In this document: piece by piece, positions 1-12,623 of the stretch
Layout of the letters: every line of letters starts with the position of its first letter
How positions within the stretch are numbered: the first letter of the stretch is position 1
Assembly (NCBI GenBank): GCA_023515745.1
Contig: JALECJ010000257.1
Location: forward strand, 2,916,687-2,980,686
Length of the DNA: 64,000 nucleotides
Reading direction: 5' to 3'
From: Amoeboaphelidium protococcarum
Lineage: Eukaryota > Aphelidiomycota > Aphelidea
The notes under the pieces: generated by a model
Databases searched by the model: none
What the model was told of the DNA's origin: nothing
The model's input: only the letters and a program-made list of their open reading frames with translations
Position numbers and translations under genes: made by a program

Positions 1-1554
1 TAGAAGGCTCTCTAATCTCTTGAATCTATTATCAAGTAGTCTTAAACATAATAAATCTCAGACTTGATAAGAGTTGCGTTTAGTATAGAAGGATAGAAGC
101 CGTTATTTACATCCTTGTAGAGTAAAAATGATGCAGTTGCATATATTAATCCGAATCTAAATGAAAGTTAGAAAGAGGCCATATAGTTTGCACTTACTGC
201 TCAATCAATCGCTCTCATACTAGGACCTCCAGGATCTGGTAAAACTACAACTGTATTGGAGATAATTAAACAACTGGTAATTCGCGGCAAATATAGATTA
301 TTGGTATGTGCTCCATCCAATGTTGCTGTTGATAATCTGGTGGAACGCATGGCTGGTTGTGAGTATGGCAAGACGCTGAAATTTGTTCGCATTGGACATC
401 CTAGTCGAATGCTGCCTGATGCTTAACCATATGCTCTAGATACTGTGATCAAGACGTCTGACAGCGGTTAGTTAGTACAAGACATCCGAGTCGATATAGA
501 GAAAGCGTTCAAGTAGAAAGCTAAAGCCAAGTCATACGCTGATAAAAAGGTGATCCAGAATGAGATTCGATCATTGCGTAAAGACTTGCGACAGAGGGAA
601 CCCAAATTGATATCCACATTCCTGGATCAGTGTCAAATAGTGTTCAGCACCTTGAGTGGTGCTGGTAGTAGAATGCTTTAGTAATAAAAGTTTGATTTTG
701 TGATTATTGATGAAGTAAGTCAATCATTGGAGCCAGAGTGCTGGATAGCTCTATTGAAGGGAGACAAGGCTATACTCGCTGGTGATCCTCACTAATTACC
801 ACCGACTGTTCTGTGTCCAAAGGCTGCTCGTGAAGGACTTGAGACCACCATCTATGATCGTCTATACCGGCTACATGGTGAATCTATCCAGCATATGCTG
901 AATGTCTAGTACAGAATGAATCAAGTTATAAGTGATTGGAGTTCTAATGCAATGTATGGTGGTAGATTAATCTCTCATGATTCTGTAAAGGACCGGCTTT
1001 TATGCGATTTGGAGTCAGTTCAAGATAATGAAGACACTAATACGCCGTTGGTGATGTATGATACTAGTAATTGTCACTTGTATGAGAGCATTGAAGAAGA
1101 TGATGATAACAGTGGCGGTAAAGGAGGTGGCGAGTCCAAGTACAATGAAGGAGAGTCCAAGTTGGTGCTTCATCATATACAGTTATTGACTGAGGCTGGC
1201 GTTGACCCAGCGTAGATTGCCGTCATCTCTCCATACAATGCTCAGGTTCATCTTCTTAAACGGATGCTGTTGGAAGATTATCCTCAGATTGAGATTGGAT
1301 CTATTGACAGCTATCAAGGCCGTGAGAAGGATGTCGTAATATTGTCTCTAGTGCGGAGTAATGATTAAAAGCAAGTCGGTTTCCTGGTGGAGAAGAGACG
1401 GTTGAACGTGGCCATAACTCGAGCCAAGTATCAAGCAGTCCTTATATGTGATGCGGAAACTGTCTCTAATGACAAATTTATGAAGGAGATGGTGGAGTAC
1501 TTTAACGAACATGCTGACCTCAGATATGCTTACACTATTCTGGATGATGTATGA
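1..1554 (+). CDS. SF1 (UPF1-like) helicase, Hcs1/IGHMBP2 type, 5' partial
   Basis: The frame is open from the window edge and ends at TGA 1552-1554 (517 residues seen). The order of superfamily 1 helicase motifs is clear: Walker [10 protein letters not shown] (about 220-246), motif II as [30 protein letters not shown] and NVAITRAK. Spacing and the C-terminal YTILDD resemble yeast Hcs1/DNA helicase A and IGHMBP2, 5'-3' helicases acting on DNA or RNA. The R3H and AN1 domains of animal IGHMBP2 are absent; the protein stops soon after the helicase core, as in Hcs1. The glutamine of GDPHQ is TAA (793-795) and that of QYRM is TAG (907-909), so this is one gene and not a pseudogene. An acidic, Gly-rich insert lies near 1090-1150. 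A more general UPF1/SEN1 relative is the alternative. Confidence 0.85.
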
Positions 1555-1670
1555 TTATAATTAAACTTTCATCAACAATGCGAGTGAAATTAAACGGGAT
1601 GTTCTCCTCAGTAATATTATTGATCTTGTGTAAATCAATTAGTCAGGACACTTTAGATTTAAAAGAGTCT

Positions 1671-2978
1671 TCAAGCACTCTCGGCGCGGATAACAGCAGC
1701 TGCACCCATACCGGTACCGATACACATACTCACGACACCCAACTTCTTTCCAGTACGCTTCAATTCAGGCAATAAAGTGGCAATCTGTCTTGCACCAGTA
1801 GCACCCAATGGATGACCCAATGCAATAGCACCACCCTTCGGATTCACCTTCTCAAATGGAATGTTCAAAGTCTTGATGCTGTATACGCACTAGGATGCAA
1901 AAGCCTCATTAATCTCATAAATGTCAATGTCATTCACACTCAAGCCAGCCTTCTTCAGAGCCTTAGGAATGGCAAAAGCTGGTCCGATGCCCATAATATG
2001 AGGAGGTACACCTGCGACGGCGAAACTGATCCACTTGCCCACAATAGGCAGTCCCAATTGCTAAGCCTTGGAGCGCTTCATCAGCAATACAGCAGCTGCA
2101 CCATCCGTGACTTGACTTGCATTACCAGCGGTGGTGGTACCATTCTCCTTAAATGCAGGCTTCAACTTGCTTAAACCTTCGTAGGTGGTTCCATGACGGA
2201 TACCATCATCTTCAGTCAACTGAGCACCTCCCACAGAGCATGGAATAATCTCATCCTTAAAGTATCCGCTCTTCTACGCATGAGACGCCTTCTCATGACT
2301 AGACACGGCGAATTTATCCTACTCCTCACGAGTAATCTTGAACTGCTCCACCACATTTTCACTAGTAGTTCCCATAGCCATCAGAGATTCTTTAGCCTAC
2401 TTGTTAGACAAAATCGACTTGCTGACCGGGATATTAAATAGATCTGGAGTGTAATGCTACGTCATCGACTCCACACCACCACCAATACCAATTTCAATCA
2501 CCCCAGTTTAAATAGCCGCCGCGATATTGGCAACAGCCTACAAACCACTAGAGCACTGTCTGTTTATAGTACAAACACTGGAAGTATCGGGAAACCCAGC
2601 GTGCAACATGGACATTCTAGCAAGAGTAGCCCCGCCACCAGGAGGGAGAACATTGCCCACTTGAATGTCTTCCACCAACGACGGCTTAACGCCAGTCTTA
2701 TCCAAAATTCCCTTGAGGGCAAAAGACAACAACTCTTCATGCGTTGTATCCTTAAATCCACCCTTACGTGCGCGAGTCATTGGAGTTCTCAAAGCTCTAC
2801 ATTATAATCATAATTATATATGTGGACGAGACATTAAAATAGTTATAATCAATCAACGATAATAATGTGGAAAGACTTACGAAACAATCACCACATCGTT
2901 TGGCTACGGCTTAGCCCAAGCAGCCGACTCGGCAGCAGCACTCGCAAATCCCCTTCTAGACACTCTCAACAATGACAT
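1671..2978 (-). CDS. 3-ketoacyl-CoA thiolase, probably mitochondrial
   Basis: Two exons (2881-2978 and 1671-2796) give 407 residues. The enzyme cleaves 3-ketoacyl-CoA in fatty acid beta-oxidation. Visible signatures are the nucleophile region NRQCSSGL, INEAFASQ, GGAIALGHPLGATGARQ and the C-terminal CIGTGMGAA. The Gln of ASQ is TAG (1890-1892). The N-terminus, MSLLRVSRRGFASAAAES, is basic and Ser/Ala-rich like a mitochondrial presequence. I see no PTS2 and the C-terminus RAESA is not a PTS1, so a mitochondrial enzyme is inferred although the core resembles the peroxisomal POT1/ACAA1 group. The splice restores VIVSALRTPM, a family-typical N-terminal strand. It is divergent from the septin gene across about 790 bp. 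Confidence 0.93.
2797..2880 (-). other. Spliceosomal intron in thiolase gene (84 nt)
   Basis: On the minus strand the donor is GTAAGT and the acceptor AATGTAG. Removing it joins TC|A and restores the conserved IVSALRTPM segment. It is AT-rich compared with the flanking exons. Confidence 0.85.
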
Positions 2979-3767
2979 ACTTTATATGAATATATAGATA
3001 GAACTTGAATTAATAATGGTGGAAAGCTTCAACTAAGTTCAAAGAGAGATACTACAGATAAACGAATGAATGAAGAAGGCAAGGAAAAAGATTCTTTAAA
3101 GCCGATCTGTTTCTTCTCTTCCCGTTCAGTTTAGAAACGAAGAAAGCTTTCATCGGCTCTGCGCGTGAAACAAATCAAGATTTTGAATTCCTTGGAACCA
3201 TTTCCATCTCTCTCTCTCTCTTCAGGCACATTAAAGGTCAATTCATAATAGTAAATGCGATAGTATCATTTTGGTAGCTTTAAATTCTACGCGTGTAGTG
3301 ATAAGAGAAGAAAGAGCCCAGAGCGTAAATGTTTATGCGAGATTAATCATGGTTAAATGTCTAAGGATTACGTTAAGTTTCGTCTACTTTTAATCATACT
3401 AAATATATGAGGAATACTTTACAAAAATACTACACAATATCAAATGGATCCGAATCACGGCATAATCTTTCCAGCTGCTTACTTCATTCAGAAAGCAGAT
3501 CGCATTATGTGCGTTTCATCTTCTTGCGACCAATCGTTTCTTTCCTTTCAACGAATGATCAGACGGACGAAATTCAGTTTCAAAATTGACAGCTTTCCTT
3601 CCTTTTATTAACAACTTGTTCTTCTCTTTGGTGCTAAACAATTAGTAAGGTTGAAGCTTGTATCGTCGTTTACTTGTGTGGGAATTTTTCAGATTATCTT
3701 TGTTAAAATTAAATTGGTCAAGGAAATATTCAGGTCTACACTTAAATCAAGTATTAAGAGTGCAAGT
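2979..3767. promoter_or_regulatory. Divergent intergenic region, thiolase / septin
   Basis: About 790 bp with no convincing gene on either strand. It holds a (CT)n tract at about 3206-3222 and an ACGCGT palindrome at 3289-3294. It presumably carries the promoters of both flanking genes; that role is inferred. Confidence 0.4.
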
Positions 3768-5099
3768 ATGGATAGAGAAAACGTCAGTCCAACTTAACAG
3801 CAGTAGTAGTAGAATAGTTTTAGCATTGGTAATGATGACTCTGACTCTTAGTAGCCAATTGTTAAGAAGGCATTGAAAGGCTTTGTCGGGTTTGCCAATC
3901 TTCCAAATTAGGTGCACAGAAAGTCTGTGAAGAAGGGATTCTACTTTACCATGATGGTTGTTGGTGAGAGCGGATTGGGCAAGTCTACGCTGGTGAATAC
4001 TTTGTTCAATGCAAACATGTATCCTTAGAAGGAGCAGTAGGAACTGTCTGCAGAGACACCAAAGACGGTTAATATATAGGCTGTGAGTGCAACTTTGACT
4101 GAGGCTAGTGTGAACTTAACCCTGACTGTGATCGATACTCCTGGCTATGGTGACTATATGAATAATGACTAGTGCTGGGTGCCTATTGTGTAAAACATTG
4201 AACAGCGCTTCGACTCCTATCTGGAGTAGGAGATGCGAGTGAACAGGAAGAAGATTGTGGATAATCGTGTTCATGCTTGCCTATACTTTATCGCTCCAAG
4301 TGGTCATAGTTTGAAGCCTCTGGACATTGAGTGCATGAAAGCTTTGCATTAGAGAGTTAATCTGATTCCCGTGATTGCCAAGTCTGACATTATGAATGAT
4401 GAAGAGCTGAGCCAGTTCAAGTAGAGCATCATGGATGGAATTAATGAGAATGGTATTTAGATTTACACGCCCACAGTTGGTCCGTATGATGACGCCGAGA
4501 CTCAGGCTGAGGTGAAGGACTTGGTCAGTAGAATCCCGTTTGCCGTTGTGGGAAGCACGAAAGAGATTGATGTGAATGGCAAGAAGATTCGTGGTCGATA
4601 ATATCCATGGGGAGTGGTTGAAGTGGACAATGAGAAGCATAACGATTTTGTGAAGCTGCGTCAGATGTTGATCAGAAGTCACATGGAGGAGATGAAAGAG
4701 GTTACCAGTTCCGTGTTGTATGAGCAGTATAGAACTTAAAAGTTGAGTCAGACGGGTTCTAATGGCACGTTTAATGCCCAAGGTTAGGTGAATCCAATGC
4801 TGAAGTTTGAGGAGGAGCGTGCTGCGCACGAGGCCAAGATTGCCAAGTTGGAGGCTGAGATGAAGCAGGTGTTTGAGGCTAAAGTTGCGGAGAAGGAGGC
4901 CAAGATGCGTGCCAATGAAGAAGAATTGTACACGAAGCACCGTGAGAGTCGTGAGGCTATTGAGAGAAAGCGCGCCGAGCTGGAGGAGAAGAAGAGAAGA
5001 TTGGAGGCTGGCAGAGGAGCTGCGGCAATTGGAAACTCAACCACCTAGGACAGCGGTGGAAAGATTAAGCTAAAGAAGACTGGTATCTTTGGAAAGTGA
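3768..5099 (+). CDS. Septin (Cdc3-like)
   Basis: 443 residues. Septins are GTP-binding proteins that polymerise into filaments at the division site and cortex. The GTPase domain starts near residue 60: G1 [10 protein letters not shown]3 DTPGYGD, G4 AKSD. The septin unique element follows ([18 protein letters not shown]). The last 90 or so residues are a charged coiled coil ([20 protein letters not shown] onward), the C-terminal extension typical of Cdc3/Cdc12-type septins. The N-terminus is Gln-rich, with six consecutive Gln written as TAA, CAG and TAG. The start is the first ATG of the frame and the stop is TGA. Assignment to Cdc3 rather than another septin class rests on general resemblance and is uncertain. 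The gene converges on the formin gene with 121 bp between their stops. Confidence 0.95.
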
Positions 5100-5220
5100 A
5101 CTTTTGAATTTGACTATTGTGGAATACTATTTTACTAAAAGAGATTTTTTGTGGATTTATATTTTATTGTTTGCAGCTTTCATACAAGAATGCCTTTTGA
5201 ATATATCATTTTTACATTCA

Positions 5221-8200
5221 TCAAATGCGATCTAGTTGAGATAATAACTCTGCTGCCTAGAGAGCGTGTTAACTTATGGATATTCTACGCCGCTCACTTG
5301 AAGAATCGTACTACTTTAATTGTCCCATTGGTCGCCGTTGTAGCTGAGACATGTCCTTCTGTTGACCAGGTATAAGAGATGAAGGATCGAGACCGAGTTT
5401 CAACTGCTCCAAAATACTGTCCATTAAATTCACAGACTGTTGGCGTTCTCTCACAGGCAACTACTACTTGAGACTACTGAATTACGCAGAGAGTTCTTCA
5501 TCGCCGAGTCTGTTGTATTTAGTAGTAGAATCTACACCATTATCAGAGGATGCGGATAACTGTTGCACTAACTATAGCTGTTACTTATCTTGCACAGATT
5601 AAAGAACTCGTTTCGCAGTCAGTACAAAGGTTGACAACTCTTTAGCAACAGATTCCCATGTGCAATTTCTCGGATCCTCTCCTAGCCATGTAAGGAATTG
5701 ACTAATCGTCTACTCCAAACTATCATACTCTGGCTTAATAGAACTTAGCTGAGACTCAATGTCAGAAAGAAACTATAGTTACGGATGCAACACCTCATCA
5801 TCCTGTCCAGAGTCGAGGCGATTACTGTTTACCAATTTACTACATTAAGATTGAAGCATTAACACGCTCTGATACATAGACTTAAAATTCTGTGCAATCA
5901 CTGCCACTGATATCCTACAGGCTTCATGTAAGCTATCCAGATGATTCAAAAATTCCAATGCAGAAGGGTAATGACGACTAGCAATATCCAGTATGAAATG
6001 CAACATAGTCCAATCATTGGATCTTATCGACTATGTGTGTATCAGAGACTAAAGCGCAGAAATTTTAAAGCCATACGCGCCGCCTCGGAAACTGTTCACA
6101 TTCATCACATTACCGATAGAGAGCACAAGCTGCAGAAATTGCTTTAAAGACTGCGACTCTTTAATCTCCTTCATGGAACTCTACACTATCTCCAGACCAC
6201 TCTGAATGTCCATTAATGATTCCTCATTACTAAATTTAAGTTGTAGAATTCGCAACTTCAACTCATAATTCTGAATACCAAGAAGCTGAACCATAAACTA
6301 ATCAGCTATTGGCAAAGAGTTTGAGTGTGTCAATTAAACAGACGATATGAGGGCAATCTCATCACTAGAAGGCAGAAATTGCAGAATCTAATTGACACAA
6401 ACCTCTGAAATTACCGCTGAATCCACTTTATCTATCGCAAGCAATAATGGACTAACATCTTTAATCCTCTTGAGTAGAATAGTAAGATTGTAAGACTTTT
6501 TAGGATCCAACATTGACTTGGCTGGTGACTTTGTTACTTTTGACTCTAAATCGTCTGAATCCTGACGCTAAAATAACGAAGACTCATCAGAAGTTACTAA
6601 CTATGCGCTTTTACCAGAAACTTGTGCAAATTCTGACTCCAAATATTAGAATAAATTGTTATCAGTCAGTATGCGACATATACTGTCCTCTCCTGCAGAA
6701 TCCAAATCACTCCATAAAGTCTGATCAAGTTCGTGTGCTGGAACCTTTTCCCACTAAAGTTACTTCATCTTCATCTTACTTTGGTAAAGTGGCTTCTTTG
6801 GAGGCTTCTGCACAAATGGTGGCGCAACTGGCGGAGGAGGAACCTTACTCATCAGTGCATCTAGCACTGGACTGTCGTTAGTAGCCACATTGTCAGTTGT
6901 AATATTGTTAACATCTATCGCGTCTGTGATGCAAAGTTCTGCCGCACAGCCTTGACTGCCTTTCAAAGAATCGATACCAGAGTCTCGTTAGATAACTGCA
7001 CTATCTATAGAATCCTTCGTGTTATTAGACACCGACTCTCCCTCTACCGAGTTATGGCTTTACTCTTTTCCAGCACTGTTAGCAGACTTTTCAATCTGGA
7101 GTAATGATTGTATCTCGCATAAGTTCTTCTCTAGCTATTCAATCTACAACTTGGCTTGAGGACTTATTGTATCAGCAACAACGAGAACCTTTTCTCCTTT
7201 GAGCTACTCAATTTTGGCTTTCAGTCGAGCATTCTCAAACTTATACTTGTTAACATCATTCTGGGCCTAAAACTCCTTCATCACAATCTCCATATTGAAC
7301 TGCATGTCCATATTTGACCAATTAGTCTGCACACCTTTACCGCAAAATACCACTTGCTATATGACATAATTTAACATTTAATAAATTGACTACCGCTCTT
7401 GCTCCCCATCACCGGCTAATTTCAAAAGCAGCGCTAAACATTCTAAATGCTTCAAACTAACAGCATCGCCTTTCACAGTATCTGCCAATTAAGTAAGTGA
7501 CTATTATAAAGAAGTCTCGCCATGGCTAGAAGTTACAAATAAATCCTAACGAAGAGTTTCAAAATCATCTGCAGCAAGGCCATCATAGAGCTCCAACTGC
7601 CTTCTAAGAATTTCGTGAGACATGGCCATACTATGCAAATACACCAGCACCTAATCGAGCTAAACCATAGAAAACTACTACCTGATGTACACTCTCTCAG
7701 ACGCAGTTAATAAATTATTCATTATACCATTGATGAGAAGCATATTGCACGTGAGAAAGTCTTATACTTCACGCTCTGTCACCTTGTTTTCGCCAATCCA
7801 GCCAACACCAGCCACCAGTGACTGCTTCACCTATAGTTGACGACCACTGACATTCTGCACAATCTACATAAGGCTACCGATCCAAGGTCCAAATAAATAT
7901 TGAGCCTTCTGCAATATCATCAACGTCTTACAAGCACTGAGGAATAACTTGACATTAGAGTCTCCATCATCATTGTACGCGTAAATCAACACAGTCAAAA
8001 TCTCGGTAACAATTCTCCTAACAGAGAGACAAGAGCGCAATAACATACTCACAAAGTTGTCAAAGCACCATTATTGAGACAGCTCTTGAATGCCTAATTA
8101 ACTATTGACTAGAGCCTTCATGCATTTTACTGACTCAATTTACGCAGATTGATCGCTACACTGTGATGATACTTGATGCAATAACTTTAATCCATCCAAG

Positions 8201-9036
8201 AATAGAAATTAGGACAGCCAATTTAATGGCTATGATCCTATATCAATCTTTAGAGATACCAATAGCGAGGTGAATGAATTGTCAATCGCTCGTGATGATG
8301 AGTTGACATAACGCTATAGATACTACGCGTAATATTCTGGAGTACTCTTATCCACTTTGCTATGCTGTTTTGATGTGCCAAATTTCATGATGGAGTCTAC
8401 TAAACCATGAGACAAATCTTGCAAATTATAACCAATAGAGTTGATATCGGAATTGCTCTTCTTCGCCAATCTCATAGGATAAATTTGCTACTATTGCGAT
8501 TACTATTAAATTTGCTATCCTTTCTGGTGATGTTATTAAAGCAGAAGCCATTTGGAGTCTTTAGACATGGCTTTGACTTTCTTGATGTGATTCTGATCCG
8601 TAATGGCCATATCACAAAGCATCTCATCAAGCAATTCATCCATCTACTACTCGTTACACAACAGCATATTCTTATTCTAAGTTTAATACTATCCACTTAC
8701 AGGAGCATGTCTGACTATAGACGATGGCGGTTTTCCACTCTATTGAGATGATGCGGACTAAGATTTCACCGACTCGGAGCTGGACTTGACAAGACTATTC
8801 TACGTATCAACTGAGCTTTTCTATCTATGTCGTCTCAAAGATTTAACTCTATTCATCATTGATACTGACGTACTAGTTTAAGCCCCTTTGATGGATGCAT
8901 TAGATGATAAGATATCATCGCCATTCTACGCTCTATCAGCTGAGAATTTACCATCGCTCCAAACTTGAGCTACGGGCTTTCTATGAACTTGAACTGGCTT
9001 ACGTTTCAATGTAAAAGTATTCTACTAATCTGACAT
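5221..9036 (-). CDS. Diaphanous-related formin
   Basis: About 1271 residues (1253 if a 54-nt in-frame intron is removed). Formins nucleate and elongate unbranched actin filaments under Rho control. Domain order: a basic Ser-rich N-terminus; GTPase-binding domain near residue 135 (LDEMLCDM ... KWLLLQQHH); FH3-type armadillo region (about 210-580); a coiled coil; a short FH1 with VPPPPVAPPF and KPPKKPL (near 730); FH2 from MKMKQLQWEKV, with LDPKKSYNLTILLKRIK and FLPSSDE; and a C-terminal DAD-like motif, MDSILEQLKLG (near 1204), followed by a basic stretch. GBD plus DAD means an autoinhibited, Rho-activated formin. Only one or two profilin-binding proline runs are present. The frame is also open upstream to 9331, but the ATG at 9036 gives the more natural polar start; 9216 is an alternative. 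Many Gln are TAA/TAG. Confidence 0.93.
8647..8700 (-). other. Possible in-frame intron in formin gene (54 nt)
   Basis: Minus-strand GTAAGT donor, TAACGA branch-like element and TAG acceptor. The length is a multiple of three and the interval has no TGA, so both spliced and retained forms are translatable. It lies directly before the GTPase-binding domain. The acceptor could also be the next TAG (8644). Confidence 0.45.
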
Positions 9037-9330
9037 AACTAGGTATTCGAATAACGATATAGCAGAGCCAAAATACACTGAGAACAAATGATGATATATC
9101 TGGAGTTTTTCAAAATAATAGTTAGAACTGCGAATGCTTTGACTAATATAGAAGGAGACAGTAGGTGTTTCAACAATTCTAACGATCGTCATGAAACGGG
9201 CCGCTTGTTCTTTCATCTGGAGTTCCCGTTGCCATGGCGCCTGTCTAGGACAACGATATGAGTGTAAAAAAGTTTCACAAACTAAAGCGATATTAACACA
9301 TGAAGCGACTAAGAAACTATATTTACTCGC

Positions 9331-10362
9331 TCATTCTGACTTGACCTCTTCGCTGGATTTCTAATCAGACGTGAGAGATTGCGTCTTAAAGTACTCATTA
9401 ATTTTCTCTTGAATGCTTTCATCAGACATGTAATGATCAAATTTGGCCAAATCTAGCAAGTCTTCCAATTTGAGCACAGAATCGCCAGACGTGTTAAATG
9501 GGCCTTGTTACGTTCTCTCTAATCCTGTCATATGTGCACATGAATCAAGCAAATGACCGAGATCGTGCACTATAGAGCGGATATAAGTTCCACCGCCACA
9601 TTCCACTTCAACCTTGCAAGTGCCATCTTCAGAGTCAAAGGACAGCAACTTGGACTAAAAGATGTGCACAGGTCGCGCTTATATAGAATCTAGTGTATCC
9701 TAAATCAGTCGCTTAGATTCCTCTGTGGACTGATCACGAGCGATTGCATGCATCCTCTTACCGTCGACTTTCAATGATGAGTAGATAGGTGGCTTCTGCA
9801 TAATATCACCAGCAAAGTGTTACTTAAGAGCAGATTCAATCGCATCTTTTGTGATATGATCGAATGATTTGGTTTCTGTAGTAGCTCCCGAGCTATCATA
9901 CGTATCAGTGGCAGTTCCAACCTTTATATCAGCAATATAAGTCTTTCTACACGCGTCACCGTTTAGAAATTAGTTTAAGAGCTTAGTCCCTTTATTGATG
10001 CCCACAATCAGAACGCCACATGCCATCGGATCTAAAGTGCCACCGTGTCCCACTTTCAGATCACTATAAGGCCAATATACTCTTTTCTTCTACACAGCGA
10101 CAGTTGATGATTCCGGTGAAGCGTCGAATTGTTAAAGGCTTTCCACAGTGGGCATATCAAACTATTAATCTGCTCTTTTTCTCTTCTTCGAATTGTTATG
10201 CTTGTTCCGCGCATTATCCTGCGACTAATTGTCTGTTTGCTCATGCTTTTACCTAAGATGAGTCAGAACCTACTTTACAAAATTAACTACATCTCCAGAA
10301 AGAACACCTCTAGGCTTATATACCGCCAAAATGCCAGATTTTTTAAATATCAGATCTGACAT
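9331..10362 (-). CDS. tRNA pseudouridine-55 synthase, Pus4/TruB family
   Basis: 343 residues. The enzyme converts U55 of the tRNA T-loop to pseudouridine. It opens with [20 protein letters not shown], the family's N-terminal signature, then has the catalytic-Asp region [15 protein letters not shown], the [20 protein letters not shown] strand and [16 protein letters not shown] lysine- and Gln-rich insert ([16 protein letters not shown]) separates the first strand from the catalytic motif. The ATG at 10362 gives the start [10 protein letters not shown]; an upstream GTG in the same frame was not used. The short acidic C-terminus ends EEVKSE. The PUA domain of Cbf5/dyskerin is absent, so this is Pus4/TRUB1-like. 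It is divergent from the ABC transporter gene across 236 bp and lies upstream of the formin gene on the same strand. Confidence 0.92.
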
Positions 10363-10598
10363 GACCAATTCACTATTTTTTATATTGCAGCCTCTACTAA
10401 CAAGCAACGTACGACAAGGCGCGCCACTCTTTTGAAAATCAAACAAACAATCGCTGAAAAGCACGCGGAATCACGCGGTATTACGCAATCGTCACTTTGA
10501 TGCCTTCCATCTAAGTTGCCGCAGTTAGTGTGGATCACCACTTTCTTTATTGCAGCGATTATATCTTGAGCAATTATTATTCATAATTTTTAAATAAA

Positions 10599-12623
10599 AT
10601 GTAGGACACTGAACCTTTACTTGGTGGCTAACAGTATAAGTAGAAGAACCCGATTGATCTGACGTTCCGCGATATCAGTTTAACGATACCAGTAAAGGTG
10701 AAAGCAAAGGATGTCACGCCGGACAATAAGCTCTTGAAGGATGTCGAATAGAGTGGTGGTGGTGTTCCTGAGTCTTCCGACACTGGCTTCATTGCTAGAA
10801 TGAAATAGAATAAAAAGGTGAAAATCGACAAACAGATTCTGAGCAATGTTAGTGGCCATTTCCGGCACTCCAGACTGGTGGCTGTGATGGGCCCATCTGG
10901 TAGCGGCAAAACGTCATTGTTGAACGTTCTCGCTGATGAAATTAACGTTAGTGGCGCAAAGACTGGCGGACACGTACTGATTAATGGCTAGAAAACGAGT
11001 AGTGGCGATCTGAGAAAGTTGGCTGGGTACGTCTACCAGAATGATCATATGATGGATACTCAGACGGTCAGGGAGGCAGTGCTGATGAGTGCTCAGTTGC
11101 GTCTACCCGAATCTGTCGGCAGAGAGGAGAAGGAGCGCATCGTGGACGATGTCTTGTCCATGTTGAATCTTACTCACACGGCCAATACTAAGATCAAGAA
11201 TATATCTGGTGGAGAGTCTAAGCGTACAGCTCTGGCTATGGAGCTAGTTATCAATCCGCAGGTACTGTTCATCGATGAGCCCACCAGTGGTTTGGATAGC
11301 TTCACCGCGTTTAATGTTGTGGAGTAGTTAAAATTGCTCGCCAATGATCGTACCATCATCACCACGATTCATTAGCCTAATTCTGATATCTTTATGCTAT
11401 TCGATGATCTGTTTTTGCTGGAAGAAGGTCGCGTGGTATATGACGGCCCTGTTAATCAGGTGGTGGGCTATTTTGAGAGTCTAGGCTATACATGTCCAAA
11501 GTATGTGAATCCTGCTGATTTCATATTCATGCAAGTGCTGAATGACAAGCGACAGTATGATGATAAGTTGCCTCAGTTTAAGACTGTAGGAGAGAGGAAG
11601 CAATTTCTGCTGGATTCTTGGAAGAAGCATGCCAAGTCTTAGAGTGCTTAATCTCAAGTTCGCACTAAGGAGATGCAATTTAATTCGATTGACTCCAGAG
11701 TGGATGATGGCGGAGATTATGACTCTAGTGCGTAATCCACTGATACGTTAGCTGAGGTGGCTAAAGGGAACAAGTTTGCAACTTCATTTTTTACTCAATT
11801 CAAGTTTCTGTTCAAGAGAGCATTCCTGAATGTCATGAGAAATCCTCTTCTGTTTAATGTTAAGCTGGTTCAAGTTTTGTTCATATCTCTCCTGCTTGGC
11901 AGCATTTACTGGCGCATAGACACTAGAACATTGGACTAGCAGTTGCAGAATCGCCCTGGTGCTCTCTTCTTTATCGTCGCTAATATGATAATGATGTACG
12001 CGTTTGGTATCCTGACAATTTTTAGTAATGAGAAGTTGGTTTTTTATCGTGAGTTTAGCAATAGGTACTACTCCTTACCTGCGTACTTTTTGAGTAAGAT
12101 TTTGGTTGATCTCCCGTTCTAGATCTTCTTCCCTTTACTGCAGGCCGTACTGATGTACTTTACAGTGTTTTGGGATTGTGCAGATGCTTAAAGGTTCTTC
12201 ATTTTTGCCCTGACTCTCATCATCCTGGCTAATGTTGGACAGACAATTGGTATATTCGCAGCTTGTGCTTTCAATGATATTAATGTTGCCCTGGCCATCG
12301 TGCCTATTATATTGATGCCAGCTATGACTTTTGCTGGCTTATTCGTAAATACTTCCTCTGTGCCGGTGTATTTCATTTGGATAGAGTACTTGTCTCCAAT
12401 GAAATACGGATTCCATGCTCTGATGAAGAATGAGTACATTGGGTGGAAGTACAGAGATGAGACGGGGAATACTTTGATCACTGGCGAACAGGCATTGTCG
12501 AAACTAGGATTGGATGATGCTCGTACTGTTGATCAGGATCTGCTGATTCTGACTGGATTACTCGTCGCATTACTCATTTTCGCTTATATTGGTCTATACC
12601 GCGCTGTCAAAGTGCGTCGCTGA
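10599..12623 (+). CDS. ABCG (white/WBC) half-transporter
   Basis: 674 residues in reverse topology: the ATPase domain precedes six membrane helices. Visible are Walker A GPSGSGKTS, the ABC signature ISGGESKR, Walker B VLFIDEPTSGLDS and the H-loop TTIHQPNSDIF; the Gln of IHQP is TAG (11373-11375). The membrane half starts near residue 390 (FLFKRAFLNVMRNPLL) and has family features such as YREFSNRYYSLPAYFLSK and AMTFAGLFVNTSSVP. Half-transporters dimerise to move lipids, sterols or xenobiotics across plasma or organelle membranes; the substrate here cannot be read from sequence. The second codon is TAG (Gln). The start is the only ATG upstream of the first family strand. Confidence 0.94.
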
